Source: Rubripirellula sp. (lineage in GTDB: Bacteria > Planctomycetota > Planctomycetia > Pirellulales > Pirellulaceae). Taken from it: DNA of 43,213 nucleotides. Where the stretch lies: the NCBI GenBank assembly GCA_012270065.1, contig JAAXJB010000084.1, positions 88,768 through 131,980 on the forward strand, written 5' to 3'. Shown here in pieces: positions 8,395-16,154 of the stretch. A program made the translations under genes and the position numbers. The notes beneath the pieces are model-generated. The model was given only the letters and a program-made list of their open reading frames with translations. It searched no databases and was not told the origin of the DNA. Position 1 is the stretch's first letter. Each line of letters begins with the position of its first letter.

Positions 8395-8778
8395 CTAGAA
8401 AAGCCCGGGCGAATCGTCCACGCTATTGCCGGCATCAGGCGATTCAGGTGTGGAGCCCGTTTCATCCGTGCCGCTCTTTTTTGAGGCTTTGGCGGCTTTT
8501 TTCACCGAAACGGGCTGTGGCGTCGTGACCGGATTGCCGTCGGCATCAAATCCCGAAAGCTGACTGATCTTCTGTTCAGCAGCATCAAGCAGAGATTGGC
8601 ACTCCTTTAATTCATGGATTCCCTGCTCGTACTTCTGCAGGGAGGCAGTCAGCCCCAGTTCGCCGCTTTCCAGCTGGCTCACAATTCCTTCCACTTTGCC
8701 CAGTGATTCCTCGAAATCGAATGTCACTTCTGCCGTTTCGCCACCTTTTTGAAGCTTTTTGGGTTTCTTTTTCGCCAT
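8395..8778 (-). CDS. xseB: Exodeoxyribonuclease VII small subunit
   Basis: XseB is the small helical subunit of exonuclease VII, a single-strand-specific nuclease. The core FEESLGKVEGIVSQLESGEL followed by LQKYEQGIHELKECQSLLDAAEQKI is characteristic. The 127-residue protein is longer than the usual 60-80 because of a Lys-rich start (MAKKKPKKLQKGG) and a low-complexity Ser/Asp/Lys tail of about 50 residues. The ATG at 8778 is preferred because the family begins this way; the frame is open to a GTG at 8838, preceded by an AGG. The large subunit xseA is not in the window. It lies 101 bases upstream of ispA on the same strand, a neighbourhood common in bacteria. Confidence 0.9.
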   Translation of the reverse strand: MAKKKPKKLQKGGETAEVTFDFEESLGKVEGIVSQLESGELGLTASLQKYEQGIHELKECQSLLDAAEQKISQLSGFDADGNPVTTPQPVSVKKAAKASKKSGTDETGSTPESPDAGNSVDDSPGLF

Positions 8779-9069
8779 GTTTCTGTTTTGACTCGACTTG
8801 TATTTCGACCTACTCATTAGTTGACGGAAGAACATCACCTGATCTGCGCGTCGCAGGGGTTCCGCTGGATAACGATTGGATCGGTCCGAATGATTGTGCG
8901 TCCGGCTTAGTGTGACATCTCTCCGTCAATTGTTCCATATTTGTAGCTCATACGGGTGGTTCCGGTTCAGCGATTACTGGCACTGCAGCGGCAAGTCGGA
9001 GCAGCTACGGGCGAATTGGGGTTGTCAATGTCCAAGTAGCAAGGTGAGGGGCGGCTGGTCATCAGATCA

Positions 9070-10026
9070 TTGCAGACGACAGAAGAAACCAGCATTTCAA
9101 GAATCAGGCGAAACCCGAATCAGGCAGAACCATTGAACAACCGCAGTCAAATCCATGACGATGATGCAATCAACGACCAATCGGTCATTGAGGCAATTCG
9201 TGCCAATACGGATCTGCTGCATGCTTTGATGTCGGAAATGACCGACGTCCGAACTCTTGTTGCAACTGACGATCGTGGTTCTTCAAGTGACACTCAACCG
9301 CAGGAAGACGGGCAAGAGAGCGAAGCCGAGCAGCAAATTGAAAATTTGCAGAATGAGTGCCAGCGTTTGCAGGAGCTCATACGGCAACTATCAACGGAGA
9401 AATCCGAGCTTCGTTCGCAAAATGATGAGCTTGCCGCAAGAATCGCTGCCTCGAAAGTGCATGACACTGCCTCGGCGGATGCAGCTGAGGCCGGTGAAGT
9501 CTTCTCGTGGGAGGAGCGAAAAAGACTCATTTTGATGCAGATGGAAGAGGATTCCTTTGATGCTGATCACTTCGCTGCTTCACTCAGCATTGAAATCGAG
9601 TCGGGTAGAGAAACCCCCGCGACCTTCATCGAGCGGTTGAGGCTGGAAATTGAGACCCGGGATCAGGAAATTGCAGAACTCAGAAATCTCCTTGCTCAGC
9701 AAGCAGAGGCTCGGTCTGATGGCATCGCGATTGGGGCGTCGGCGATCGCTGATATGTTGGATAGTGACGAGTTGATCGCTCAGGAACGTGCCAAATTGCA
9801 ACAACTGCAGGCCGATTGGGAAGAAAAGTTCCGGGAAGGCGAGATCGAGGCATCGTTGGAGCGAGCCAAGCTTTCCAGAGAAAGACAGGAAGTGATGGCA
9901 AAGAAGCAAGAACTGGAGTTGCAGCTGGAGCAGTTGCAACGTGAATATCGCCAGGAAAGTGCTTCCGGCTCCAGTACCCCACGCCGCTGGTTGGCAAAAT
10001 TGGGCTTGGCCGAAGACGATTCGTGA
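9070..10026 (+). CDS. Coiled-coil protein of unknown function
   Basis: A 318-residue hydrophilic protein, rich in Glu, Gln, Leu and Ala, with two long predicted coiled coils: about residues 84-127 (around IENLQNECQRLQELIRQL) and about 195-305 (around IETRDQEIAELRNLLAQQ and LSRERQEVMAKKQELELQ). Between them is a compact segment with SWEERKRLILMQME. The C-terminal RRWLAKLGLAEDD resembles an ending I associate with planctomycete coiled-coil proteins, but I cannot name a function. No signal peptide or membrane helix. The start is a TTG at 9070 with a poor ribosome site; a later start is possible and the first 40 residues are low-complexity. It lies 95 bases before the exported oxidoreductase gene, on the same strand. 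Confidence 0.7.
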   Translation: MQTTEETSISRIRRNPNQAEPLNNRSQIHDDDAINDQSVIEAIRANTDLLHALMSEMTDVRTLVATDDRGSSSDTQPQEDGQESEAEQQIENLQNECQRLQELIRQLSTEKSELRSQNDELAARIAASKVHDTASADAAEAGEVFSWEERKRLILMQMEEDSFDADHFAASLSIEIESGRETPATFIERLRLEIETRDQEIAELRNLLAQQAEARSDGIAIGASAIADMLDSDELIAQERAKLQQLQADWEEKFREGEIEASLERAKLSRERQEVMAKKQELELQLEQLQREYRQESASGSSTPRRWLAKLGLAEDDS

Positions 10027-10121
10027 GGGCGGCTGCTGTTTGCCCCCAAGACGCGCTTGTTTCGTTAGAATGCCAACTTGGCGTTTACTGAAACTTCCCC
10101 GTCTTTTGAGTGAGATCTTCG

Positions 10122-11585
10122 ATGTCGAAAAACAGCCGACGTGACTTTCTGGCTACCACCGCAGCAGCTGGCGGATCACTGTTACTGACCGGAACCCGGG
10201 CATCAGGCCAAGTTGATGGCGCTAGCAACCGCGTCAGAATCGCAGTGGCAGGCTTGAATGGTCGCGGTCAAAGTCATCTAAGCGGCTGGTTGAGCCAAAA
10301 AAACGTTGAGATTGCCTATGCAATCGACCCAGACGCGAACGTACTCGCCAAGCGTATGCAGAGTTTGGAAAAAAGAACGGAGGGGAAATTTCAAACCAAG
10401 GCTATCAGTGATGTTCGTGAAGCTTTGGATGACAAGTCCGTTGACGCGATCTCAATTGCGACCCCGAATCATTGGCATTCGTTGATGACGATTTGGGGTG
10501 CGCAGGCAGGCAAGCATGTCTATGTCGAAAAACCCATGAGCCATGATGTTCGTGAGGGACGCATTGCGGTCGAAGCTCAGAAAAAATACGGAGTCGTCAT
10601 CCAGCACGGAACGCAAAGACGCAGTGATGCCGGGATTGCGGGGTTACATGAGGCATTGCAAAACGGCGATCTTCCTCGCCTCAAGATTTCGTATGGATAT
10701 TGCTGCAAGCCGCGCGGTGGCATTGGCCATGAGCCAGTGGGGCCGCCACCAGCAAATCTTGATTGGGACCTCTGGAAGGGCCCAGCTGTTATCAGCGATT
10801 ATCACGCCAATTATCACCCATACGACTGGCACTGGTTCTGGAAAACGGGCAATGGCGACCTGAACAATCAGGGAACGCACCAGCTGGATGTTGCTCGATG
10901 GGCATTGGACAAGGACCAGACCCATCCAGTGCGGGTCATGGCTTTGGGAGGACGTTTTCAGTGGAATGATCAGGGAGAAACGCCTAACACCATGTTTGGC
11001 ATCGCCGAGTATCCCAACGGACAAATGGTGCTTTTCAACGTACGAAATGTGAATTATCCCAAGTACCAGCGGCAGGTATTCAACGAGTACTACCTTGAGG
11101 ATGGCAGTAAAATCACCGGCGAGGGTAGTTACAAAATCCTCAGGCCAGGTGCCTCAAAGCCTGAACCGCTCAAATTGCCTCGAGGAAAAGTCACACCGGG
11201 TGGAAATTGGGGAGCTTTCATCGCTGCGGTTCGTGCTGGCGACCCCTCCATGGCCAATGGTAATGTTTCCGATGCCCACTACGGTTGCGTCATGGGCCAC
11301 TTGATGAACAACTCCTATCGCTTGGGAGAAAAGGTCCCGTTCAATGCGAAGGCGGGGAAATTCGGAGACAATTCCGATGCCATGGAGCATTTCATGAAGC
11401 TGCACGAGGTAATGCGTGACGGAGTGGGGATTCCTGAGGACAAGGCCGAGTACACCGTGGGGCCGTGGCTCACATTCGACCCCAAAACAGAACTTCATAC
11501 TGGTGAACACGCCGAAGCGGCAAACGTGTTGCTGAAAGATCCGAATAACAAGGGATTCGAGGTTCCTCAGATCGATAAAGTCTGA
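10122..11585 (+). CDS. Tat-exported Gfo/Idh/MocA family oxidoreductase
   Basis: A 487-residue NAD(P)-dependent sugar dehydrogenase-like protein. The N-terminus carries a twin-arginine signal (SRRDFLATTAAAGGSLLL), so it is exported folded with its cofactor. The nucleotide-binding fold follows: IAVAGLNGRGQSH, then IATPNHWHS and VEKPMSHDV, the EKP motif of the Gfo/Idh/MocA family. The C-terminal half holds GNGDLNNQGTHQLDVARWAL, typical of the planctomycete group. The substrate is not predictable; many such paralogues occur per planctomycete genome, probably for periplasmic carbohydrate chemistry. The ATG at 10122 places the RR motif at residues 6-7. A following 435-base gap separates it from the decarboxylase genes. 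Confidence 0.9.
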   Translation: MSKNSRRDFLATTAAAGGSLLLTGTRASGQVDGASNRVRIAVAGLNGRGQSHLSGWLSQKNVEIAYAIDPDANVLAKRMQSLEKRTEGKFQTKAISDVREALDDKSVDAISIATPNHWHSLMTIWGAQAGKHVYVEKPMSHDVREGRIAVEAQKKYGVVIQHGTQRRSDAGIAGLHEALQNGDLPRLKISYGYCCKPRGGIGHEPVGPPPANLDWDLWKGPAVISDYHANYHPYDWHWFWKTGNGDLNNQGTHQLDVARWALDKDQTHPVRVMALGGRFQWNDQGETPNTMFGIAEYPNGQMVLFNVRNVNYPKYQRQVFNEYYLEDGSKITGEGSYKILRPGASKPEPLKLPRGKVTPGGNWGAFIAAVRAGDPSMANGNVSDAHYGCVMGHLMNNSYRLGEKVPFNAKAGKFGDNSDAMEHFMKLHEVMRDGVGIPEDKAEYTVGPWLTFDPKTELHTGEHAEAANVLLKDPNNKGFEVPQIDKV

Positions 11586-12020
11586 TCAGGCAGCGGGTTG
11601 GAACGGCTCATGCTTTTTTGCTCGGAGCGGTTTTGACGCGTCGAAATCGTTGTTCGGATCGAAATCGTTGTCCGGGGGGTGAAGAAAACCGCCGAATCCG
11701 ATATCCTTTCCTCACGCACCGATTCAGCAGCCTAGCACTGAAACCGGTGCGCGTCGTTACTGCGGTAAAGTCGTGAAAAACCGATGCTACGCCGCACCTG
11801 CGTGCATGAACCGTGCGAGTCATTGGCAGGTGGAGGACGGGCATGAGTGTGGATCCGTGAAAAACACTCGCTGACCCATGAGGCTTGTTTCTCTTGTGGC
11901 AAAAGTGGGTGTTCTCACTGCCAGTTTCATGAGCCAGTGGGAGACGCTGGACAAGTCTCGCGATGCTCACCGGAACCGTAACCCGTTCTTTCACCGTCCC
12001 CCAAATTCTATTTCAACGAA
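11586..12020. other. Intergenic region upstream of the decarboxylase operon
   Basis: About 435 bases without a convincing gene. It contains an 18-bp tandem duplication (11641-11676). The open frames (11608-11994 minus; 11878-12036 plus) show no protein character or ribosome site. The promoter of the oadGBA-like genes is expected here, but I cannot point to a clear -35/-10 pair. No strong terminator for the upstream oxidoreductase gene is visible. Confidence 0.4.
11641..11676. repeat. 18-bp tandem duplication
   Basis: Two adjacent 18-base units, TCGAAATCGTTGTTCGGA and TCGAAATCGTTGTCCGGG, differ at two positions. It is non-coding and lies 56-91 bases after the oxidoreductase stop. It may be a simple slippage product. 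Confidence 0.7.
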
Positions 12021-12425
12021 ATGCCGATGCTTCTGAATCAGAATGGATGGCAAATCCTGGCGCAGAGTGGCGTCGATATGGCTGATGGAGCGGTTGCCAG
12101 TACGGCTTCTGCCGGAGCCGATGCGGTCGGCACATCAGTTTCCGAGGGCTTGAGTCTCAACGATGGTGCAGTGGTAGCGATAGTGGGCTTGATGATCGTG
12201 TTCACAGCACTGATTCTGATCACCCTTTTTATCTCAGCCCTGCCGAAAATTCTGGAGAAGATTTCACGGGTTTGGCCTGAGGTGGATGAACCGGTTGGAC
12301 ATCCAACCCATTCTGACAGCCTTTTGGCTGATGACGGAGCTGTTTTGGCCGCCATCGGATTTGTGTTGCACACGGAATTCCAGCGTCAGCTGGAGTCGCA
12401 GGATTCGTCAAGGCAGAGCAGCTGA
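12021..12425 (+). CDS. oadG: Na+-translocating decarboxylase gamma-type subunit (OadG-like)
   Basis: A 134-residue protein with one membrane helix at about residues 50-75 (DGAVVAIVGLMIVFTALILI followed by TLFISALPKILE), the pattern of OadG family subunits. OadG anchors the cytoplasmic alpha subunit to the beta subunit and helps assemble the pump. The first 45 residues are Ala/Ser-rich and low in hydrophobicity; the C-terminal tail is acidic and ends in Gln/Ser residues. The call rests on the helix pattern and on the neighbours: the beta-subunit gene begins 46 bases downstream and the alpha-subunit gene follows. Length is slightly above the usual 80-100 residues. The ATG lacks a clear Shine-Dalgarno site; an in-frame ATG two codons later is equally possible. 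Confidence 0.8.
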   Translation: MPMLLNQNGWQILAQSGVDMADGAVASTASAGADAVGTSVSEGLSLNDGAVVAIVGLMIVFTALILITLFISALPKILEKISRVWPEVDEPVGHPTHSDSLLADDGAVLAAIGFVLHTEFQRQLESQDSSRQSS

Positions 12426-12471
12426 ACTGGAATTGCGGGAGACTTGGTCACAATAGGCCACAACTGAGCTG

Positions 12472-13596
12472 ATGGAAATCCTCACTGACTTTTTCGAAAC
12501 AACCGGTTTTTTAACGTTGGAGCCCGGCAACGTGATCATGATCCTGATTGGGATCGTGTTCATCTTTCTTGCGATCACCAAGGATTACGAGCCGTTGCTG
12601 CTGGTGCCCATTGGCATGGGAGCAATTGTGGGAAACATTCCTGCAGCGGCTGGTATGAGCATGGGCGTTTATGATTCCGGGAGCGTTCTTTACTACCTCT
12701 ACTTTGGAGTCGACCAAGGTGTCTATCCACCACTGATATTCCTCGGTATCGGTGCAATGACGGACTTTTCTACGATGCTTTCCAATCCCAAACTGGTATT
12801 GCTCGGAGCGGCGGCTCAGATTGGGGTATTCCTGACCTTCCTCGGCGCTCTTTGGCTTGGTTTTAGTCCCCAGCAGGCAGGCGCGATTGGAATCATTGGT
12901 GGAGCTGACGGGCCGACGGCAATCTTTCTGGCTTCAAAACTTGCGCCAGAACTGCTAGGGGCAATCGCGATCGCAGCTTATTCCTACATGGCGTTGGTGC
13001 CCGTTATCCAGCCTCCCATCATGAAGCTTCTGACCCGGCGTGAGGAGAGGCTGATTCGAATGAAGCCGCCAAGGAAGGTGTCCAAACGCGAGAAAATGAT
13101 TTTCCCGGTGGCTGCCTTCCTGATTTCAGCGATGATCGCGCCCGGTGCCGTTGTCCTGTTGGGCATGCTTTTTTTCGGTAACCTGTTGAAGGAAAGTCTG
13201 GTAACAGAGCGGCTGGCGCAGACGGCGCGAACGGCGATGATTGATGTTGTGACAATCCTGTTGGGATTTGCCGTGGGGGCCAGCACTCAGGCAGACAGAT
13301 TCCTGACGCAGGATTCGCTCCGGATCTTCGGGCTCGGAGCGTTGTCATTTGCGATCGCCACGGCAGGCGGTGTCATGTTTGCGAAATTCATGAATTTGTT
13401 TCTCAAAGAAAAGATCAACCCATTGGTGGGTGCGGCAGGTGTTTCGGCGGTGCCGGATTCCGCACGCGTCGTCCAGATGGTGGGTCAGCAGGAGGATCCC
13501 CATAATTTCCTTCTCATGCATGCGATGGCACCAAATGTGGCCGGTGTTGTCGGTTCAGCAATTGCTGCCGGCGTGCTGTGGTCGGTTTTGACCTGA
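12472..13596 (+). CDS. oadB: Na+-translocating decarboxylase beta subunit
   Basis: The 374-residue membrane subunit couples decarboxylation of carboxybiotin to Na+ export. It has about nine to ten hydrophobic segments and the hallmarks of the OadB/GcdB/MmdB family: YPPLIFLGIGAMTDFSTMLS, the conserved GGADGPTAIFLASKLAP with Asp at residue 146 (the Asp implicated in Na+ binding and biotin decarboxylation), VQPPIMKLLT, and a C-terminal AGVSAVPDSARVVQ with DPHNFLLMHAMAPNVAGV. The length is normal. It lies between the gamma- and alpha-type genes, 46 and 57 bases from them, so the three are probably one operon in the order gamma-beta-alpha. The beta family alone does not define the substrate. Confidence 0.95.
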   Translation: MEILTDFFETTGFLTLEPGNVIMILIGIVFIFLAITKDYEPLLLVPIGMGAIVGNIPAAAGMSMGVYDSGSVLYYLYFGVDQGVYPPLIFLGIGAMTDFSTMLSNPKLVLLGAAAQIGVFLTFLGALWLGFSPQQAGAIGIIGGADGPTAIFLASKLAPELLGAIAIAAYSYMALVPVIQPPIMKLLTRREERLIRMKPPRKVSKREKMIFPVAAFLISAMIAPGAVVLLGMLFFGNLLKESLVTERLAQTARTAMIDVVTILLGFAVGASTQADRFLTQDSLRIFGLGALSFAIATAGGVMFAKFMNLFLKEKINPLVGAAGVSAVPDSARVVQMVGQQEDPHNFLLMHAMAPNVAGVVGSAIAAGVLWSVLT

Positions 13597-13653
13597 TACC
13601 TGTTAACAGTCCTAGCGTTTTTCATTCCAGACAACTTCGGAAGATTTTGAACC

Positions 13654-15480
13654 GTGGCGAAAAAGAAAGTCCAGTTCATGTGCACGGCGTTCAGAGATGG
13701 ATTTCAATCCGTTTTTGGAGCTCGTGTCTTTACACCTGATTTCCTCCCTGCTGTTGCAGCTGCCCGTGATGCGGGAATCACTTGGTTTGAGGCGGGAGGT
13801 GGCGCCAGATTTCAATCGTTGTATTTTTATTGCAACGAAGACGCCTTCGACATGATGGATTCCTTCCGCGAAACTGCTGGGCCCGAGGCCAATCTGCAGA
13901 CGTTGGCTCGCGGTGTCAATGTTGTCGGCCTCGATTCACAGTCCAGTGATATCGTCAAGCTGCATGCAGAGCTTTTCAAAAAGCATGGAATGACGACCAT
14001 CCGGAATTTCGATGCTCTCAATGATGTAAATAACCTCATCTACAGCGGGCAGTGTATCGTCGAAGCTGGCCTGAAACATCAGGTGTGTGTCACTTTGATG
14101 GAGCTTCCGCCAGGGTGCTCCGGTGCCCATGATGCTGATTTCTATGCTTCCACTTTGCAGAGTATTCTCGATGCAGACATCCCCTTTGATGCTGTCTGTT
14201 TCAAGGATGCTTCCGGAACAGCGGTGCCTTCGAAGGTTTATGAGACAATTCGGCAGGCTCGGAAAATGCTGCCGTCGGATGCTTTTATCCATTTCCACAC
14301 GCATGAAACAGCTGGTGTCAGTGTTCTCGCCAACAAGGCGGCGTTGGATGCCGGTGCTGACGCTATCGATTTGTCGATGGCCCCATGTTCGGGCGGCACA
14401 TGTCAACCGGATATCCTTGTCATGTGGCACGCCTTGCGGGGCAGCGATTTCGAACTTGATGTAGATGTAGAAAAAGTTCGAGAGGCCGAAGAAGTCTTCA
14501 AAGACTGCATGAGTGATTATTTCCTGCCGCCAGAAGCGACGGCGGTCGAGCCACTTATTCCATGGAGCCCAATGCCCGGTGGAGCATTGACAGCGAACAC
14601 GCAAATGCTTCGTGACAACAACATCATGGACAAGTATCCAGAGATCATTCTGGCCATGAGTGATGTGGTTCGCAAAGGTGGATTCGGAACCTCAGTGACG
14701 CCGGTGTCGCAGTTCTATTTCCAGCAGGCGTTCAATAACGTCATGTTTGGGCCATGGAAGAAAATCGCAGAGCCCTATGGGAAGATGGTGCTTGGCTACT
14801 TTGGCAAGACGCCCGTCCCGCCGGATGAGCAAGTCGTTGAATTGGCACGGGAACAATTGGAGTTGGAGCCGACAACCCGCCCAGTGTTGGAGTTGAACGA
14901 TGAAGACCCCAGCAAGGGAATACCCGCAGCCAGGAAAATGCTTGAAGCTGAAGGTCTGGAGACCACTGACGAAAACATCTTTATCGCTGCTGCCTGCAAG
15001 GAAAAAGGTATCCGATTCCTGAAAGGTGAGGCTGAGACGGGGGTCCGTAAAGTCGATAAAAATCAGGTGGCCAATACCGCCCAACCGGCGGCTGCTGCAG
15101 GTCAGCAGGGCCCCGCAGAGTACGTTGTGTCTGTCAATGGTGACGACGTGTTCATGGCCTTTGAAGGGAATATGGTCACTGTCGATGGCAAGGTCTATCG
15201 CGTTGAGATCAAACCGCAGGCGGCAGGATCGGAATCAGCACAGGTCAGTGCTACCCCGACGGATGTGACCGAGGTCACATCCCAAATGCCGGGGGCGGTG
15301 TTCAAACAGCTGGTCAAGAAGGGCGACCGCGTTCGTGCGGGGGAAGCGATCCTGATACTGGAAGCCATGAAAATGGAGATGGAGGTTGCATCCCCGGTCG
15401 ACGGGCAGGTGGCCGAAATCAATGTCGGTGTCGGTGATCAAGTTGCGACTGGGCAGGTGCTGGCAAAAATCATGGCATGA
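13654..15480 (+). CDS. oadA: Biotin-dependent decarboxylase alpha subunit (OadA-like), divergent
   Basis: A 608-residue carboxyltransferase with a C-terminal biotin domain. The N-terminal TIM-barrel matches OadA/pyruvate carboxylase: RDGFQS at 14-19, NFDALNDVNNL, the metal-ligand Lys in CFKDASG at 184, and HFHTH with His215 and His217. The PGGALTANTQML segment and a PYCA-type C-terminal domain follow. The biotinyl Lys is K573 in EAMKMEM. Differences from the usual family are RDGFQS for RD(A/G)HQS, EAGGGARFQ for E(V/M)WGGATFD and KDASG for KDMAG, so substrate preference may differ; oxaloacetate is the default guess. The start is GTG with GGAAG about 10 bases upstream. Third gene of the probable operon; acts at the cytoplasmic face with OadB and OadG. 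Confidence 0.9.
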   Translation: MAKKKVQFMCTAFRDGFQSVFGARVFTPDFLPAVAAARDAGITWFEAGGGARFQSLYFYCNEDAFDMMDSFRETAGPEANLQTLARGVNVVGLDSQSSDIVKLHAELFKKHGMTTIRNFDALNDVNNLIYSGQCIVEAGLKHQVCVTLMELPPGCSGAHDADFYASTLQSILDADIPFDAVCFKDASGTAVPSKVYETIRQARKMLPSDAFIHFHTHETAGVSVLANKAALDAGADAIDLSMAPCSGGTCQPDILVMWHALRGSDFELDVDVEKVREAEEVFKDCMSDYFLPPEATAVEPLIPWSPMPGGALTANTQMLRDNNIMDKYPEIILAMSDVVRKGGFGTSVTPVSQFYFQQAFNNVMFGPWKKIAEPYGKMVLGYFGKTPVPPDEQVVELAREQLELEPTTRPVLELNDEDPSKGIPAARKMLEAEGLETTDENIFIAAACKEKGIRFLKGEAETGVRKVDKNQVANTAQPAAAAGQQGPAEYVVSVNGDDVFMAFEGNMVTVDGKVYRVEIKPQAAGSESAQVSATPTDVTEVTSQMPGAVFKQLVKKGDRVRAGEAILILEAMKMEMEVASPVDGQVAEINVGVGDQVATGQVLAKIMA

Positions 15481-16154
15481 CTGGTTTGAGGACAGCGGGA
15501 AGAATTCGCTGCCAGCATGCAGTGATCTCTTGGATCAGGAGATCGCCCTGATCAGACGCGTGGCTGCGTGGCTGCACCGCGTCAGTGGTGCAATCACTGG
15601 GGTTTCAGTGGGAAACATTGGAATTTAAGTCAAATAGGCGTCCGGCGGCTTTCTGGTTTTCCTGTTGAATTGGTGGACGATTTCTGCTGGTTATGACATG
15701 TTCCTCTGGCCTCGAAGCGGAGTTTCGGACGTTCGCTGCGGTCGGAGCCCTGAGGCTGGCTGAATGCCACAAATCGGTTTCAAACTCGTTTTGGCAGCAC
15801 TGTGCATGATGCATTTTCCTGCAAGTCTGGATTCTGGGGTCACGAAATCTGCCTGCGAGCTTCAGTTGCGCTAGGAGTCGTATTGATTGGTAGGCTATAC
15901 TGACTCGAAGATCGATCGAGGCGAGTTCGGGCAGGATGTTTCGTGTTTTGGATTGAACGCGAAATTGCCGATTGCGAGGCTCGCGACTAAGGCTGGGAGG
16001 CTTTCCATCCGACCTAAACACAATTGTGTGAACGCGGATTTGTGGGTTCGGATTCGGTAGCAAGTAAGGCTGCAACGTCAGACAAACCACAGCTGTTGGG
16101 GATCGATCAGGCTTTGGGCCAACTTGGTGACACGTTTCAAATGCCGGCTTGCTC
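15481..16154. other. Long intergenic region after the decarboxylase operon
   Basis: About 670 bases with no gene I can support. A hairpin with arms GATCAGG (15533-15539) and CCTGATC (15547-15553) lies 52 bases after the oadA stop but has no T-run, so it is only a weak candidate for 3'-end structure. The 187-codon minus-strand frame at 15605-16168 has an Arg/Pro/Gln-rich composition without domains. Promoters for the PDZ-mutY pair should lie near the right end. Confidence 0.4.

Noticed and set aside
11608-11994. 128-codon minus-strand frame in the gap before the decarboxylase operon
   Set aside because: Arg/His/Ser-rich random composition, no ribosome site and no domain; likely a product of GC-biased non-coding DNA.
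11878-12036. 53-codon plus-strand frame just before oadG
   Set aside because: It overlaps the oadG start, has no ribosome site and its C-terminal half is a run of basic, Pro and Asn residues with no pattern.
15533-15553. Hairpin after oadA as an intrinsic terminator
   Set aside because: Seven base pairs are present but there is no T-run after it, so it does not meet the usual criteria.
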